Positions 25,959-36,129 of a stretch of 64,000 nucleotides of DNA are shown in pieces. Below the pieces are notes generated by a model that was not told where the DNA came from, did not search any database, and saw only the letters and a program-made list of their open reading frames with translations. Origin of the DNA: Rhodoligotrophos sp. CJ14 (GTDB lineage Bacteria; Pseudomonadota; Alphaproteobacteria; Rhizobiales; Im1); the NCBI RefSeq assembly GCF_038811545.1, contig NZ_CP133319.1, forward strand, positions 3,315,516 through 3,379,515, written 5' to 3'. The translations under genes and the position numbers were made by a program. The first letter of the stretch is position 1, and each line of letters begins with the position of its first letter.

Positions 25959-27596
25959 ATGGCTGAGACGGCGGTAAGCGCGAACAGGCTTGAGCTGCTG
26001 CAGATTGCGGACGCGGTCGCCCGCGAGAAGTCGATCGACAAGATGGTGGTTCTCCAGGCTATGGAGGACGCTATCCAGCGTGCTGCGCGTTCGCGTTACG
26101 GCAGCGAGAACGACATTCGCGCCGAGATCGACCCCAAGACCGGCGAGATGCGCCTGCAGCGTCTGCTCGAGGTGGTCGACAACGTTGAGAACGAGCACAC
26201 TCAGATCAGCTTGAAGGATGCAAGCCGCCGCAATCCGGCCGCACGGGTCGGGGACTTCATCGCCGAGCCTCTGCCGCCCATCGATTTCGGCCGCATTGCT
26301 GCGCAGAACGCAAAGCAGGTCATCGTGCAGAAGGTGCGCGAGGCCGAGCGCGAGCGCCAGTACAACGAGTACAAGGACCGCGTCGGCGATATCGTGCATG
26401 GGCTTGTGAAGCGTGTCGAATACGGCAATGTCATTGTCGATCTCGGCCGTGGTGAGGCCATCCTTCGGCGCGACGAGACTCTGCCGCGCGAGACCGTGCG
26501 CAATGGCGACCGGATCCGCGCCTATATCTACGATGTCCGGCGCGAGCAGCGCGGCCCCCAGATTTTTCTGTCGCGCACGCATCCATCCTTCATGGCCAAG
26601 CTGTTTGCGCAGGAAGTGCCTGAGGTTTATGATGGCATCGTCGAAATCGTTTCGGTCGCGCGTGATCCCGGTAGCCGTGCCAAGATTGCCGTTCGGTCCA
26701 AGGATAGCTCGATCGATCCGGTCGGTGCCTGTGTGGGTATGCGTGGCAGTCGCGTGCAGGCGGTCGTAAACGAGCTCCAGGGCGAGAAGATCGACATTAT
26801 TCCTTGGTCGCCCGATGCCGCCACCTTCATCGTGAACGCTTTGGCGCCAGCCGAGGTGACGAAGGTTGTTCTGGACGAGGAAGCCGAGCGGATCGAGGTG
26901 GTCGTGCCCGACGATCAGCTGTCGCTGGCCATCGGCCGCCGTGGCCAGAATGTCAGGCTCGCCTCCCAGCTGACCGGCTGGGATATCGACATCATGACCG
27001 AGGCCGAGGAATCGGAGCGGCGGCAGAAGGAATTCGCCGAGCGCACCCAGACCTTCATGGAGGCTCTCGACGTCGATGAGATGATCGCGCAGCTTTTGGC
27101 CTCCGAAGGCTTCGATTCGATTGAAGAGGTTGCCTTTGTTCCCGTCGATGACATCGCGGAGATCGAAGGATTTGATGAAGGCACCGCCGAGGAGCTGCAG
27201 ATGCGTGCGCGGGAATATTTGGACCGCGTGGCCGCTGAGAATGACAAGCGGCGGCGTGAGCTCGGCGTTGAGGATGCCTTGGCGGACATCGATGGGATGA
27301 CCCCGGCCATTCTGGTTGCCTTGGGCGAGAATGACGTGAAGACCGTGGAGGATCTGGCGGGCTGCGCCACCGACGATCTGGTCGGCTGGACTGAGCGGCA
27401 GAAAGGTGAAGTGGTCAAACACGAGGGCTATCTGTCCCATATCGAGGTGAGTGCCGTCGATGCCGAGCGGCTGATCATGGCGGCGAGAGTGAAGGCCGGC
27501 TGGATCTCTCCGGAGGAAGCTGAGCCGGATGCTGAGATTGAGGACGCGGAAGTTGAAGGCGGAGACTCTGCGGCAGACCAAGAGGGAACGGCCTGA
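25959..27596 (+). CDS. nusA: Transcription termination/antitermination factor NusA
   Basis: RNA polymerase-associated factor controlling pausing, termination and antitermination. N-terminal polymerase-binding domain, S1 domain (GDIVHGLVKRVEYGNVIVDLG), KH1/KH2 (VGMRGSRVQAVVNELQGEKI and IGRRGQNVRLASQLTG) and C-terminal acidic repeats with helix-hairpin-helix-like segments up to residue 545. GGAG at 25948-25951 precedes the ATG by seven bases. Being a termination factor encoded behind an attenuator makes autoregulation plausible. Confidence 0.97.
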   Translation: MAETAVSANRLELLQIADAVAREKSIDKMVVLQAMEDAIQRAARSRYGSENDIRAEIDPKTGEMRLQRLLEVVDNVENEHTQISLKDASRRNPAARVGDFIAEPLPPIDFGRIAAQNAKQVIVQKVREAERERQYNEYKDRVGDIVHGLVKRVEYGNVIVDLGRGEAILRRDETLPRETVRNGDRIRAYIYDVRREQRGPQIFLSRTHPSFMAKLFAQEVPEVYDGIVEIVSVARDPGSRAKIAVRSKDSSIDPVGACVGMRGSRVQAVVNELQGEKIDIIPWSPDAATFIVNALAPAEVTKVVLDEEAERIEVVVPDDQLSLAIGRRGQNVRLASQLTGWDIDIMTEAEESERRQKEFAERTQTFMEALDVDEMIAQLLASEGFDSIEEVAFVPVDDIAEIEGFDEGTAEELQMRAREYLDRVAAENDKRRRELGVEDALADIDGMTPAILVALGENDVKTVEDLAGCATDDLVGWTERQKGEVVKHEGYLSHIEVSAVDAERLIMAARVKAGWISPEEAEPDAEIEDAEVEGGDSAADQEGTA

Positions 27597-27621
27597 GACC
27601 AGCGCTCACGCAGGGCCGGCG

Positions 27622-28242
27622 ATGGGCGAGGGGGGCAGGGTCGAGCGGCGGTGTATTGTCACGCGCGAGATCCATGACGCAGAGGATATGATCCGCTTCG
27701 TTCTGGCGCCGGATTTGTCCGTCACGCCGGATTTGAAGCGCGAGTTGCCTGGGCGGGGCGTTTGGGTGCTCGCCCGGCGCCACTTGGTTGAAGAGGCGGT
27801 GCGGAAGAAGCTTTTTGCCCGCGGCTTCAAGCAGCAGGTCAAGGTCATCGAAGACCTTGCCGATCGGGTGGCGATGCTCATGGCCGAGCGGGCCCTTGGC
27901 TTGCTGAGCTTTGCCAATCGGGCGGGCCTGGTGACCACTGGCTTCGAGAAAGTGGCCGAGGTGATTGCCAAGCGCCGGATTTCGGTCCTGCTCGAAGCGG
28001 CTGACGGAGCGCTTGACGGGCGGCGAAAGCTGCAGGGAAAGCTCATCGCGTCGGCGACGAAAGAGGTGAAGATCGTTGAAGTCTTCACAGGAGAGCAATT
28101 GAGTTTGGCATTGGGCAGGTCAAATGTGATACATGCTGCCCTCGGCCAAGATAGATTGACGAAGGCGTTCCTGAAGGCAGCGCGCAGGTACGAACGATAC
28201 ATCTCTGCTACGAGCAGATCAGTTGCGCTGCAGGACCGTTGA
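27622..28242 (+). CDS. YlxR/DUF448 family RNA-binding protein with L7Ae-like domain
   Basis: A 206-aa protein between nusA and infB. The N-terminal DUF448 domain shows RRCIVTREIHDAEDMIRFVLAPD and LPGRGVWVLARR; the second half (about residues 90-190) resembles an L7Ae/YlxQ-type RNA-binding fold with FANRAGLVTTGFEKV. ATG 27622 lies 25 bases after the nusA stop; the longer frame overlaps nusA. Fusion of YlxR with an L7Ae-like domain is the normal alphaproteobacterial form. Exact role is not established beyond association with the translation/transcription operon. Confidence 0.88.
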   Translation: MGEGGRVERRCIVTREIHDAEDMIRFVLAPDLSVTPDLKRELPGRGVWVLARRHLVEEAVRKKLFARGFKQQVKVIEDLADRVAMLMAERALGLLSFANRAGLVTTGFEKVAEVIAKRRISVLLEAADGALDGRRKLQGKLIASATKEVKIVEVFTGEQLSLALGRSNVIHAALGQDRLTKAFLKAARRYERYISATSRSVALQDR

Positions 28243-28245
28243 GGA

Positions 28246-30990
28246 ATGACGGATACAAAAGACACAGATAACGCGACGGCAGGCGGCGGGCGGACATTGA
28301 GTCTCCGCAGGAACACCGTTGAACAGAGTCGGGTGAAGCAGAACTTCTCTCACGGCCGCACCAAGCAGGTGGTGGTCGAGAAGAAGCGCAAGCGCACGAT
28401 CGGAACGGGCACGCCTGGCGGGCGGCAAGAATTCCCAGCTGATCCGGCGCCGCAGCAGAATCGTGCGGCCCCGGCGCCAGTGAGCCCGTCTTCTGATCAG
28501 ACGATGCGCCAGCCTCGTCCTGCGCAGCCGCCGTCGCCTCAGTCCGGAGCCCAGGCGCGGGCACCGCAGGCGGATACCCCGCGTGCTGATTCGCGTAGGC
28601 CCGCAGCACCCCGTGACAGTGGTGCTCGAAGCGGCGTCGTCTTGCGCACCCTGACCGACGAGGAGCGGGACGCACGGCACCAGGCTTTGGCCGAAGCGCG
28701 GGTGCGTGACGCCGAAGAGCGCCGCAAGGCTGAGGAAGAAGCGCGTCGTCGTGCGGAAATCGAGGAGCGCGAGCGCCGGGAGCGCGAGGCCGAGGCTGCA
28801 AGGCAGGCCGAAGAGGAGCGTCTGAGGCGCGAGGCCGAACAGCAGGCGGGCGAGGCTGCGTCCCAGACCGTCGCCGAACAGCCGCAGGAAAAGCCGGAAC
28901 CCGTGGCTGAGGTCGCCCCCGCGCCGCAGAAGGCTGAGCCTCAGCAAGAGAAGCGGCCCGTAGAGCAGGCCAAGCCCGTAACGCCGCCGCCTCCGGCCAA
29001 GGTCGTTGACCTCGAAGAGGATGAGGATGTTCGCGGTCGGGGCAAGGTCAAGCGCGAGGTTAAGGCGCCGGCCCGGGTCAAGTCGGACGTGGAGCGTCGC
29101 CGTGGCCGTCTGACCATCGGCAACGCCCTGAGCGCAGAGGAGGGTCGCGAGCGCTCGCTGGCCTCGATGCGTCGCCGTCAGGAGCGGCAGAAGAAGCAGT
29201 CCGGCCAATTCCAGCAATCGAGCGAGAAAATCGTCCGCGATGTGATCATCCCCGAGGCGATCACCATTCAGGAACTGGCGAGCCGCATGGCCGAACGTGC
29301 CGTTGATGTCATCAAATTCCTGATGCGTCAGGGACAGATGCACAAGATCAACGACATCATCGACGCCGACACGGCGCAACTCATCGCCGAGGAAATGGGC
29401 CATCGCGTCAAGCGTGTGTCCGAGGCCGACGTTGAAGAAGGGCTCATGGGCGTCGAGGACACCGCAGAGAATACCCAGTCGCGTGCGCCGGTCGTCACCG
29501 TGATGGGGCATGTCGACCACGGCAAGACCTCGTTGCTTGACGCTATCCGCCATGCGGATGTGGCTGCTGGCGAAGCCGGTGGCATCACCCAGCACATCGG
29601 TGCTTATCAGGTGGAAACGCCAGGTGGGCTCGTCACTTTCATCGATACGCCGGGCCATGCTGCGTTCACTGCGATGCGCGCACGCGGCGCGAAGGTCACT
29701 GACATTGTCGTGCTGGTTGTGGCCGCCGATGACGGCGTGATGCCTCAGACGGTCGAAGCGATCAATCATGCCCGCGCTGCAAATGTCCCAATCATCGTTG
29801 CCATCAACAAGATCGACAAGCCGGATGCTGATCCCAACCGGGTCCGCACTGATCTGTTGCGGCACGAGGTTGTGGTCGAGAGCATGGGCGGTGACACGCT
29901 CGAGGTTGAGGTCTCTGCGCTGAAGCGTATGAATCTCGACAAGCTGCTCGAGACGGTTCTGCTGCAGGCAGAATTGCTGGAGCTGCGGGCTAATCCGGAC
30001 CGGTCAGCGGATGGCACCGTGATCGAGGCGCAGCTTGATAAGGGCCGCGGTCCCGTTGCTACGGTGCTGATCCAGCGTGGCACGTTGAAGGTCGGTGATA
30101 TCTTCGTTGCAGGAACCGCTTGGGGCCGTGTCCGCGCCTTGGTCAGCGATCGTGGCGCGAGCATCACCCGGGCCGGGCCCTCGGTGCCGGTCGAGGTTCT
30201 CGGCCTGAACTCCACCCCGGAAGCGGGCGACCAGTTTGTTGTGGTCGATTCCGAAGGCCGGGCGCGTGAGATCACCGAGTATCGCGAGCGCAAGCGTCGC
30301 GAGCTCAAGGGCGTGGCGCCCACGGCTCGAGCGTCTCTCGAGCAGATGATGAGCCAGCTCCGTGAGGGCGCGCGCAAGGAAGTGCCTGTCCTCATCAAGG
30401 GCGATGTTCAGGGATCGGCCGAAGCCATCGTCCAAGCTCTCGAGAAGCTGGGCAACGAGGAAGTGACCGCGCGGGTGCTGCTCTATGGCGTTGGCGGTAT
30501 CACCGAATCTGACGTGACTCTGGCCGCGGCGTCTGGCGCCGTTATCCTGGGCTTCAACGTTCGTGCCAATGCGCAGGCCCGGCAGGCAGCCGAACAGGCC
30601 GGTATCGAAATCCGTTATTACAACGTGATCTACGATCTGGTTGACGATGTGAAGCAGGCCATGACCGGCCTCCTGGCGCCGGAACTCCGGGAAGAATTCC
30701 TCGGCAACGCCGAAATCTTGGAGATCTTCAACATTTCCAAGGTCGGCAAGATCGCGGGTTGCCGCGTAACCGATGGTGTTGTGCAGCGCGGTGCCAAGGT
30801 TCGCCTCATCCGCAACAACGTGGTCATCCACGAGGGCACCTTGGCCACGCTCAAGCGCTTCAAGGATGAGGTGCGCGAGGTTGTGGCCGGCCAGGAATGC
30901 GGCATGGCGTTCGAAGGCTATCAGGACATGCGTCCTGGCGATGTCATCGAGTGCTACCGCGTCGAATCGATCGCCCGCACGCTGGACTGA
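28246..30990 (+). CDS. infB: Translation initiation factor IF-2
   Basis: GTPase that recruits initiator tRNA to the 30S subunit. A long, low-complexity N-terminal region (Arg/Glu-rich coiled coil around residues 140-200, Pro/Gln-rich flanks) precedes the IF2_N domain and the G domain with G1 GHVDHGKT (421-428), DTPGH and NKIDKPDAD. Domains II-IV follow. 914 aa, usual for alphaproteobacteria. ATG 28246 is three bases after the ylxR stop. Confidence 0.97.
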   Translation: MTDTKDTDNATAGGGRTLSLRRNTVEQSRVKQNFSHGRTKQVVVEKKRKRTIGTGTPGGRQEFPADPAPQQNRAAPAPVSPSSDQTMRQPRPAQPPSPQSGAQARAPQADTPRADSRRPAAPRDSGARSGVVLRTLTDEERDARHQALAEARVRDAEERRKAEEEARRRAEIEERERREREAEAARQAEEERLRREAEQQAGEAASQTVAEQPQEKPEPVAEVAPAPQKAEPQQEKRPVEQAKPVTPPPPAKVVDLEEDEDVRGRGKVKREVKAPARVKSDVERRRGRLTIGNALSAEEGRERSLASMRRRQERQKKQSGQFQQSSEKIVRDVIIPEAITIQELASRMAERAVDVIKFLMRQGQMHKINDIIDADTAQLIAEEMGHRVKRVSEADVEEGLMGVEDTAENTQSRAPVVTVMGHVDHGKTSLLDAIRHADVAAGEAGGITQHIGAYQVETPGGLVTFIDTPGHAAFTAMRARGAKVTDIVVLVVAADDGVMPQTVEAINHARAANVPIIVAINKIDKPDADPNRVRTDLLRHEVVVESMGGDTLEVEVSALKRMNLDKLLETVLLQAELLELRANPDRSADGTVIEAQLDKGRGPVATVLIQRGTLKVGDIFVAGTAWGRVRALVSDRGASITRAGPSVPVEVLGLNSTPEAGDQFVVVDSEGRAREITEYRERKRRELKGVAPTARASLEQMMSQLREGARKEVPVLIKGDVQGSAEAIVQALEKLGNEEVTARVLLYGVGGITESDVTLAAASGAVILGFNVRANAQARQAAEQAGIEIRYYNVIYDLVDDVKQAMTGLLAPELREEFLGNAEILEIFNISKVGKIAGCRVTDGVVQRGAKVRLIRNNVVIHEGTLATLKRFKDEVREVVAGQECGMAFEGYQDMRPGDVIECYRVESIARTLD

Positions 30991-31013
30991 TTCGCCGCTC
31001 ATATGAGTATGTT

Positions 31014-31042
31014 GGAAACCGGTGCCACTGGCTCCGGTTTCC
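31014..31042 (+). terminator. Perfect long hairpin between infB and rbfA
   Basis: GGAAACCGG (31014-31022) pairs with CCGGTTTCC (31034-31042); inside, GCC (31024-31026) pairs with GGC (31030-31032) around ACT, with one T/T mismatch. The stem is therefore 12 pairs long. It is followed by TGCTTTAG, not a true U-tract, so partial termination or an RNase processing site is more likely than full termination. Confidence 0.65.
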
Positions 31043-31146
31043 TGCTTTAGGCAGCAGGTCGCCTTTTCCCCTTGCGGAAGCGCGACCCCGTTGGGCGATT
31101 ATGGTCTGATCATCTCTGATCGTGACCGGCCCTGAAGAGGCTTCCC

Positions 31147-31566
31147 ATGGCAGATCATCGCAAAGGCGCACCGAGCCAACGGCAGTTGCGAGTAGGCGAG
31201 CTCATTCGTCATGCTCTCGCGGAAATTTTCTCGCGTGGCGATGTGAACGACCCTGCGCTGGATGGTGCAGTCACCGTCGTGGAGGTCTCCATGAGCCCCG
31301 ATCTGCGGCATGCCACGGCCTATGTCATCCCCTTTGCCGGCCATCGTTCGGCGGAGGTGATGAGCGCGCTTGATCGGTCGCGTAAGCGGATCCGGGCCGA
31401 GGTTGGACGGCGGATCACGCTCAAATTCATGCCAGACCTGCATTTTCGCCAGGACACATCCCTGGACTATGCAGCGCGAGTGGACGAGATCCTGCATCGG
31501 CCGGAAGTGGCGCGCGACCTGCGGCATGACGATGACGACGACGCAGGGTTCAACTCGGATCAGTAG
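31147..31566 (+). CDS. rbfA: Ribosome-binding factor A
   Basis: Cold-shock-related 30S assembly factor binding 16S rRNA helix 1. 139 aa of the KH-like RbfA family: QLRVGELIRHALAEIF at the N-terminus and VTVVEVSMSPDLRHATAYV and FMPDLHFRQDTSLDYAARVD later. AGAGG at 31136-31140 precedes ATG 31147 by six bases. Between infB and truB as expected. Confidence 0.95.
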   Translation: MADHRKGAPSQRQLRVGELIRHALAEIFSRGDVNDPALDGAVTVVEVSMSPDLRHATAYVIPFAGHRSAEVMSALDRSRKRIRAEVGRRITLKFMPDLHFRQDTSLDYAARVDEILHRPEVARDLRHDDDDDAGFNSDQ

Positions 31567-31587
31567 CACAGAGGGACTATCGTAACT

Positions 31588-32511
31588 ATGGCGCGTAGAC
31601 GGAAGGGCGACGCTGTTGACGGTTGGATTCTGCTCGACAAGCCTCAGGGCATAACATCCACCCAAGCCGTTGCTCGGGTGAAGCGGCTGTTCAACGCGCA
31701 GAAAGCCGGCCATGGCGGCACGCTCGATCCCCTGGCCACCGGTCTTCTGCCCATTGCCCTGGGCGAAGCCACAAAGACCGTTCCCTACGTGGTTGAGGGC
31801 AGAAAGGTCTATCGCTTCACAGTGCAATGGGGCCAGGAAACCAACACGGATGATATCGAGGGCGAGGTCGTCGCCGAGAATGCCAAGCGGCCCTCGCCCG
31901 AGGAGGTGGATGACATTCTTGATGATTTTCTGGGTGTGATCATGCAGACGCCCCCCCAATTCTCGGCGATCAAGATTGCGGGTGAACGGGCTTATGACTT
32001 GGCGCGCTCGGGCGAGAACGTGGTGATTGCACCCCGTGAGGTGGTGATCGACCGCCTCGACCTCGTCGAGATCCTGGATGACGACCAGTTCGTGTTCGAG
32101 GCCGAATGTGGGCCCGGCACCTATGTGCGGGCTCTGGCCCGTGACATGGGCCGACAATTGGGCTGTTACGGCCATGTCGTCGCCCTTCGCCGGCTCCGTG
32201 TGGGGCCGCTTGGCGAAACGGATATGATTTCGCTGGAAGAGCTCGAGGATTTGAGCGATAAGACACCCGGCCGAGAGGCCCTATTTGAAGTACTCCGCCC
32301 TGTCGGGACCGCGCTGGACGACATCCCGGCCCTGGCCATCGGCAGTGCGGACGCGGCTCGCCTCAGACGAGGCCAGCCGGTCATCATGCGCGGTAGAGAC
32401 GCTCCCGTTCTAGACGGAACCTTTCTCGCTGAGCTGCACGGCAAGCCCGTGGCGCTGGTCGAGATCTGTAACGGAGCCCTGAAACCAAAGCGCGTGTTCA
32501 ATCTGGCCTAG
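31588..32511 (+). CDS. truB: tRNA pseudouridine(55) synthase TruB
   Basis: Makes pseudouridine 55 in the T-loop of tRNAs. The catalytic motif [13 protein letters not shown] carries the nucleophilic Asp at about 47; [14 protein letters not shown] and [15 protein letters not shown] are typical. 307 aa with a C-terminal PUA-like segment. Lies 21 bases after rbfA, and is followed by rpsO. Confidence 0.96.
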   Translation: MARRRKGDAVDGWILLDKPQGITSTQAVARVKRLFNAQKAGHGGTLDPLATGLLPIALGEATKTVPYVVEGRKVYRFTVQWGQETNTDDIEGEVVAENAKRPSPEEVDDILDDFLGVIMQTPPQFSAIKIAGERAYDLARSGENVVIAPREVVIDRLDLVEILDDDQFVFEAECGPGTYVRALARDMGRQLGCYGHVVALRRLRVGPLGETDMISLEELEDLSDKTPGREALFEVLRPVGTALDDIPALAIGSADAARLRRGQPVIMRGRDAPVLDGTFLAELHGKPVALVEICNGALKPKRVFNLA

Positions 32512-32542
32512 CTTGGCCAACGGAACGGAGAGGAGTAACCCG

Positions 32543-32812
32543 ATGTCGATTACTGCTGAGCGTAAGCTCGAAGTTATCAAGGACAACGCGCAGTCTTCCA
32601 CGGATACCGGATCTGCTCCCGTGCAGATCGCCGTGTTGACCGAGCGCATCAAGAATCTGACCGAGCATTTTCAGACGCACACCAAGGATAACCATTCCCG
32701 TCGTGGTCTTTTGAAGCTGGTCAGCCGTCGTCGTAAGCTGCTCGATTACCTGAAGCGCAAGGATGAGGCCGCTTACCAGGCCATCATCAAAAAGCTGGGT
32801 ATTCGCCGCTGA
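32543..32812 (+). CDS. rpsO: 30S ribosomal protein S15
   Basis: 89-aa S15, a primary 16S rRNA-binding protein. Starts [12 protein letters not shown] and contains [14 protein letters not shown] and [20 protein letters not shown]. The start at ATG 32543 is fixed by AGGAG at 32531-32535; the ten-residue in-frame upstream extension is not part of S15. Position between truB and pnp is conserved. Confidence 0.97.
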   Translation: MSITAERKLEVIKDNAQSSTDTGSAPVQIAVLTERIKNLTEHFQTHTKDNHSRRGLLKLVSRRRKLLDYLKRKDEAAYQAIIKKLGIRR

Positions 32813-32853
32813 ACTTACACCTTCGCATCCGCGGAGGACCAAACGCGTTAATA

Positions 32854-32885
32854 TTGGGTCGTCGGCAAGGGGCCGGCGATCCCAA
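32854..32885 (+). promoter_or_regulatory. Long hairpin in the pnp leader
   Basis: TTGGGTCGTCGGC (32854-32866) pairs with 32872-32885 (GCCGGCGATCCCAA) with one bulged A and one wobble. In E. coli the rpsO-pnp interval contains a double-stranded RNase III target used for PNPase autoregulation, so a similar role is likely here. No U-tract follows. Confidence 0.6.
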
Positions 32886-32950
32886 GCCCACCAGGATGCC
32901 GCATGGGATGTTGTGACGATGAGCGCGGCGAGGGCTAAGGAAGGTACGAT

Positions 32951-35104
32951 ATGTTCGATATCCACACAGAAGAATTGGTATGGGGTGGGCGGCCGCTCCG
33001 GTTCGAGACCGGTCGTATCGCACGCCAGGCCGACGGTGCCGTATTGGTCACCTATGGCGAAACCACGGTACTCGCCACAGCGGTCGCGGAGCGTGCGCCG
33101 AAGCCGGGCGTGGATTTCTTTCCCCTGACGGTCAACTATCAGGAGAAAAGCTACGCCGCCGGAAAAATTCCTGGCGGTTTTTTCAAACGTGAGGCCCGGC
33201 CGACGGAAAAGGAAACCCTGGTTTCCCGGTTGATCGATCGCCCCATCCGCCCGCTATTCGTTCCCGGTTTCCGCAACGAGACCCAGGTGATCGTGACGGT
33301 CATGGCCCATGACATGGAGAACGATCCCGATATCGTCTCCATGCTGGCGGCATCCGCTGCGCTCACCATTTCAGGCATACCCTTCATGGGCCCGATCGGC
33401 GCGGCAAGGGTTGGTTATGTCGATGGCGAGTACATCCTCAACCCGACCCTGCAGGAAATGCCCGACACGAAGCTCGATCTCGTGGTCGCCGGCAGCGCCG
33501 ATGCGGTGCTGATGGTCGAATCCGAGGCTCATGAGCTTTCCGAGCAGGTGATGCTCGGCGCGGTGATGTTCGGCCACGAAGCCTTCCAGCCGGTGATTGA
33601 TGCCATTGTGCGTCTGGCTGAAAAGGCGGCGCGCGAGCCTCGTGAGGTGCAGCTGCCCGACAACCAGCCGGTCTATGAGCAGGTGAAGGCCCTTGCCGAG
33701 GAAAAGCTCCGGCACGCCTATACGATTGTGTCGAAGGCCGCCCGTCAGGAGGCCATCAGCCAGGTTCGTGACGAGGTGGCGCAGGCTCTCGCCAGCGAAG
33801 ATCCTGAAAAGGCGGTCGACCCGCAGGCGGTTTCGGAAGCCTTTAAGAAGCTCGAGAAGAAGATCGTCCGCGGCAATATCCTCGATACCGGCAAGCGCAT
33901 CGACGGCCGCAGCCTGACGGATATCCGCCAGATCGATTGCCAGGTCGGGGTTGTTCCGCGTGCTCACGGTACGGCGCTGTTCACCCGTGGTGAAACGCAG
34001 GCGCTGGTCTTCACCACACTCGGCACGGGTGAGGACGAGCAGTTCGTTGATGCACTCGAAGGAACCTACAAGGAAGCCTTCATGCTGCATTACAACTTCC
34101 CGCCCTTCTCCGTTGGCGAGACCGGACGCACCGGCTTCACTGGTCGCCGCGAGATCGGCCATGGTAAGCTGGCCTGGCGGGCGGTTCATCCGCTGCTGCC
34201 GCCGAAGGAGCAGTTCCCCTACACGATTCGCGTCGTCTCCGAGATCACCGAGTCCAACGGCTCCTCTTCCATGGCAACGGTCTGCGGCGCATCCCTGGCT
34301 CTAATGGACGCGGGCGTGCCGCTGAAGCGGCCGGTGGCGGGCATTGCCATGGGCCTCATCAAGGACGATGACAGGGTTGCGGTTCTCTCGGACATCCTGG
34401 GCGATGAGGATCACCTCGGCGATATGGACTTCAAGGTGGCCGGCACGGAGGGGGGCATCACCTCTCTCCAGATGGACATCAAGATCTCCGGTATCACCGA
34501 GGAAATCATGCGGACGGCGCTGTTCCAGGCCCGCGAAGGCCGGATGCATATCCTCGGTGAGATGAGCAAGGCACTGGCTTCGGCCCGATCCGGGCTTGGC
34601 GAGCATGCACCGCGCATCGAGGTGATGACCATCCCGGTCGACAAGATCCGCGAAGTGATCGGGTCCGGCGGCAAGGTCATTCGCGAGATTGTCGAGAAGA
34701 CCGGCGCTAAGGTCGACATCTCCGATGACGGTACCATCAAGATCGCCTCGTCCAAGAGCGAGTCGATCGATGCAGCGATGAAATGGATCAAGAGCATCGT
34801 CTCTGAGCCGGAGATCGGTGAGATCTATGACGGCAAGGTGGTCAAGGTCGTCGATTTCGGCGCCTTCGTGAACTTCTTCGGAAGCCGGGACGGCTTGGTT
34901 CACGTCTCCGAGCTTGCGCCTCACCGTGTCGAAAAGGTTTCGGACGTGGTGAAGGAAGGCCAGGCCGTGAAGGTCAAGCTGATTGGTTTTGATCCGCGCG
35001 GCAAGGTGCGGCTCTCCATGAAGGCTGTTGACCAGGAGACCGGCGCAGACCTGACGAAGCAGGAGGCAAAGCCCGAGGCCACCACCGAAGAGGTGCAGAG
35101 CTGA
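32951..35104 (+). CDS. pnp: Polyribonucleotide nucleotidyltransferase (PNPase)
   Basis: 3'-5' phosphorolytic exoribonuclease of the degradosome. Two RNase PH domains (first with [19 protein letters not shown]; second with [13 protein letters not shown] and [13 protein letters not shown]), an all-alpha linker, then KH ([20 protein letters not shown]) and S1 ([20 protein letters not shown]) domains. 717 aa. AAGGAAGG at 32937-32944 supports the start. Confidence 0.97.
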   Translation: MFDIHTEELVWGGRPLRFETGRIARQADGAVLVTYGETTVLATAVAERAPKPGVDFFPLTVNYQEKSYAAGKIPGGFFKREARPTEKETLVSRLIDRPIRPLFVPGFRNETQVIVTVMAHDMENDPDIVSMLAASAALTISGIPFMGPIGAARVGYVDGEYILNPTLQEMPDTKLDLVVAGSADAVLMVESEAHELSEQVMLGAVMFGHEAFQPVIDAIVRLAEKAAREPREVQLPDNQPVYEQVKALAEEKLRHAYTIVSKAARQEAISQVRDEVAQALASEDPEKAVDPQAVSEAFKKLEKKIVRGNILDTGKRIDGRSLTDIRQIDCQVGVVPRAHGTALFTRGETQALVFTTLGTGEDEQFVDALEGTYKEAFMLHYNFPPFSVGETGRTGFTGRREIGHGKLAWRAVHPLLPPKEQFPYTIRVVSEITESNGSSSMATVCGASLALMDAGVPLKRPVAGIAMGLIKDDDRVAVLSDILGDEDHLGDMDFKVAGTEGGITSLQMDIKISGITEEIMRTALFQAREGRMHILGEMSKALASARSGLGEHAPRIEVMTIPVDKIREVIGSGGKVIREIVEKTGAKVDISDDGTIKIASSKSESIDAAMKWIKSIVSEPEIGEIYDGKVVKVVDFGAFVNFFGSRDGLVHVSELAPHRVEKVSDVVKEGQAVKVKLIGFDPRGKVRLSMKAVDQETGADLTKQEAKPEATTEEVQS

Positions 35105-35178
35105 ACGGTCAAGCTGGCTGATCACCATCGGGCGGAGCGGGGAAGCTCTGCCTGATGTCATCGAGCAGCCCCCGTGAC

Positions 35179-35209
35179 AAAAAAGGCGCAGCTGATGGCT
35201 GCGCCTTTT
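35179..35209. terminator. Bidirectional intrinsic terminator between pnp and fabI
   Basis: GGCGCAGC (35185-35192) and GCTGCGCC (35198-35205) form a perfect 8-bp stem around TGATG, flanked by six As and four Ts. It works for pnp on the plus strand and for fabI on the minus strand, ending both operons. Confidence 0.9.
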
Positions 35210-35243
35210 CTACATTCGACGATCCCTCAGCCTCGCGCTGCGC

Positions 35244-36110
35244 TTATTGCGCAGCCTCTCGTGGAGTTGCCACCGAATCCTCCTCGACGGCTTCTCGGCT
35301 GATATCATCCGGGCGGGGCATCGAAATGATGTTGTAGCCGGAATCCACATAGTGAATTTCGCCGGTCACTCCGTTCGAGAGATCTGAGAGAAGATAGAGA
35401 GCAGCACCTCCGACTTCCTCGAGCGTCACCGTCCGGCGTAAAGGCGCGTGCTTCTTCTGATAGTTGTACATGATACGCGCGTCCGAGATGCCGGATCCCG
35501 CAAGGGTGCGCATGGGCCCCGCCGAGAGGGCGTTCACCCTCACATTTTGCGGCCCGAAATCGGCTGCGAGATAGCGCACGCTGGCTTCGAGACCGGCTTT
35601 GGCAACACCCATGACATTGTAATTCGGCATGACCCGCGTCGACCCGCCATAGGTCAACGTGAGTAGCGCGCCGCCATGGGTCATCAGCGGAGCAGCCCGC
35701 CGCGCAATCTCCGTGAAGGAGAAGCAGGAGATCACCATGGTCCGGATGAAATTCTCCCGGGTCGTCTCGGCATAGCGGCCCTTGAGCTCGCTCTTGTCGG
35801 AATAGGCGATCGCGTGAACGACGAAATCGAGCTTGCCCCATGTCTTGCCGAGCTGGTCAAAGACCGCGTCCACCGTGGCGACGTCCTCGACATCACAGGG
35901 CAGCAGAATATCGCTGCCGACCGATGCTGCGAGCGGCCTGACCCTCCGGCCGAAGGCTTCGCCCTGATAGGTGAAGGCGAGCTCGGCACCGTGTTTGTGT
36001 AGCGCCGCGGCGATACCCCAGGCGATCGAGTGGTCATTGGCCACTCCCATAACCAGGCCCCGCTTGCCCGCCATCAGGCCGCTTCCTGTCGTCTGGACAA
36101 TCGTTCCCAT
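35244..36110 (-). CDS. fabI: Enoyl-[acyl-carrier-protein] reductase (NADH) FabI
   Basis: Last step of the fatty acid elongation cycle; target of triclosan-type inhibitors in other bacteria. Short-chain dehydrogenase fold with the FabI variant nucleotide loop GVANDHSIAWGIA, and catalytic residues Tyr 164 and Lys 171 (MPNYNVMGVAK). 288 aa with a polar C-terminal extension of about 20 residues. It follows fabB by 19 bases in the fabA-fabB-fabI operon, a layout typical of Hyphomicrobiales. Confidence 0.96.
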   Translation of the reverse strand: MGTIVQTTGSGLMAGKRGLVMGVANDHSIAWGIAAALHKHGAELAFTYQGEAFGRRVRPLAASVGSDILLPCDVEDVATVDAVFDQLGKTWGKLDFVVHAIAYSDKSELKGRYAETTRENFIRTMVISCFSFTEIARRAAPLMTHGGALLTLTYGGSTRVMPNYNVMGVAKAGLEASVRYLAADFGPQNVRVNALSAGPMRTLAGSGISDARIMYNYQKKHAPLRRTVTLEEVGGAALYLLSDLSNGVTGEIHYVDSGYNIISMPRPDDISREAVEEDSVATPREAAQ

Positions 36111-36129
36111 AAGTTTTGGCCCCTCCGGC

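Noticed and set aside
25914-27581. A 555-codon open frame on the minus strand opposite nusA
   Set aside because: High-GC antisense shadow of nusA; no ribosome binding site or domain signature, while nusA is unmistakable.
28219-29865. A 548-codon open frame opposite infB
   Set aside because: Leu/Arg-rich translation typical of the complement of an Ala/Glu/Arg-rich gene; no independent support.
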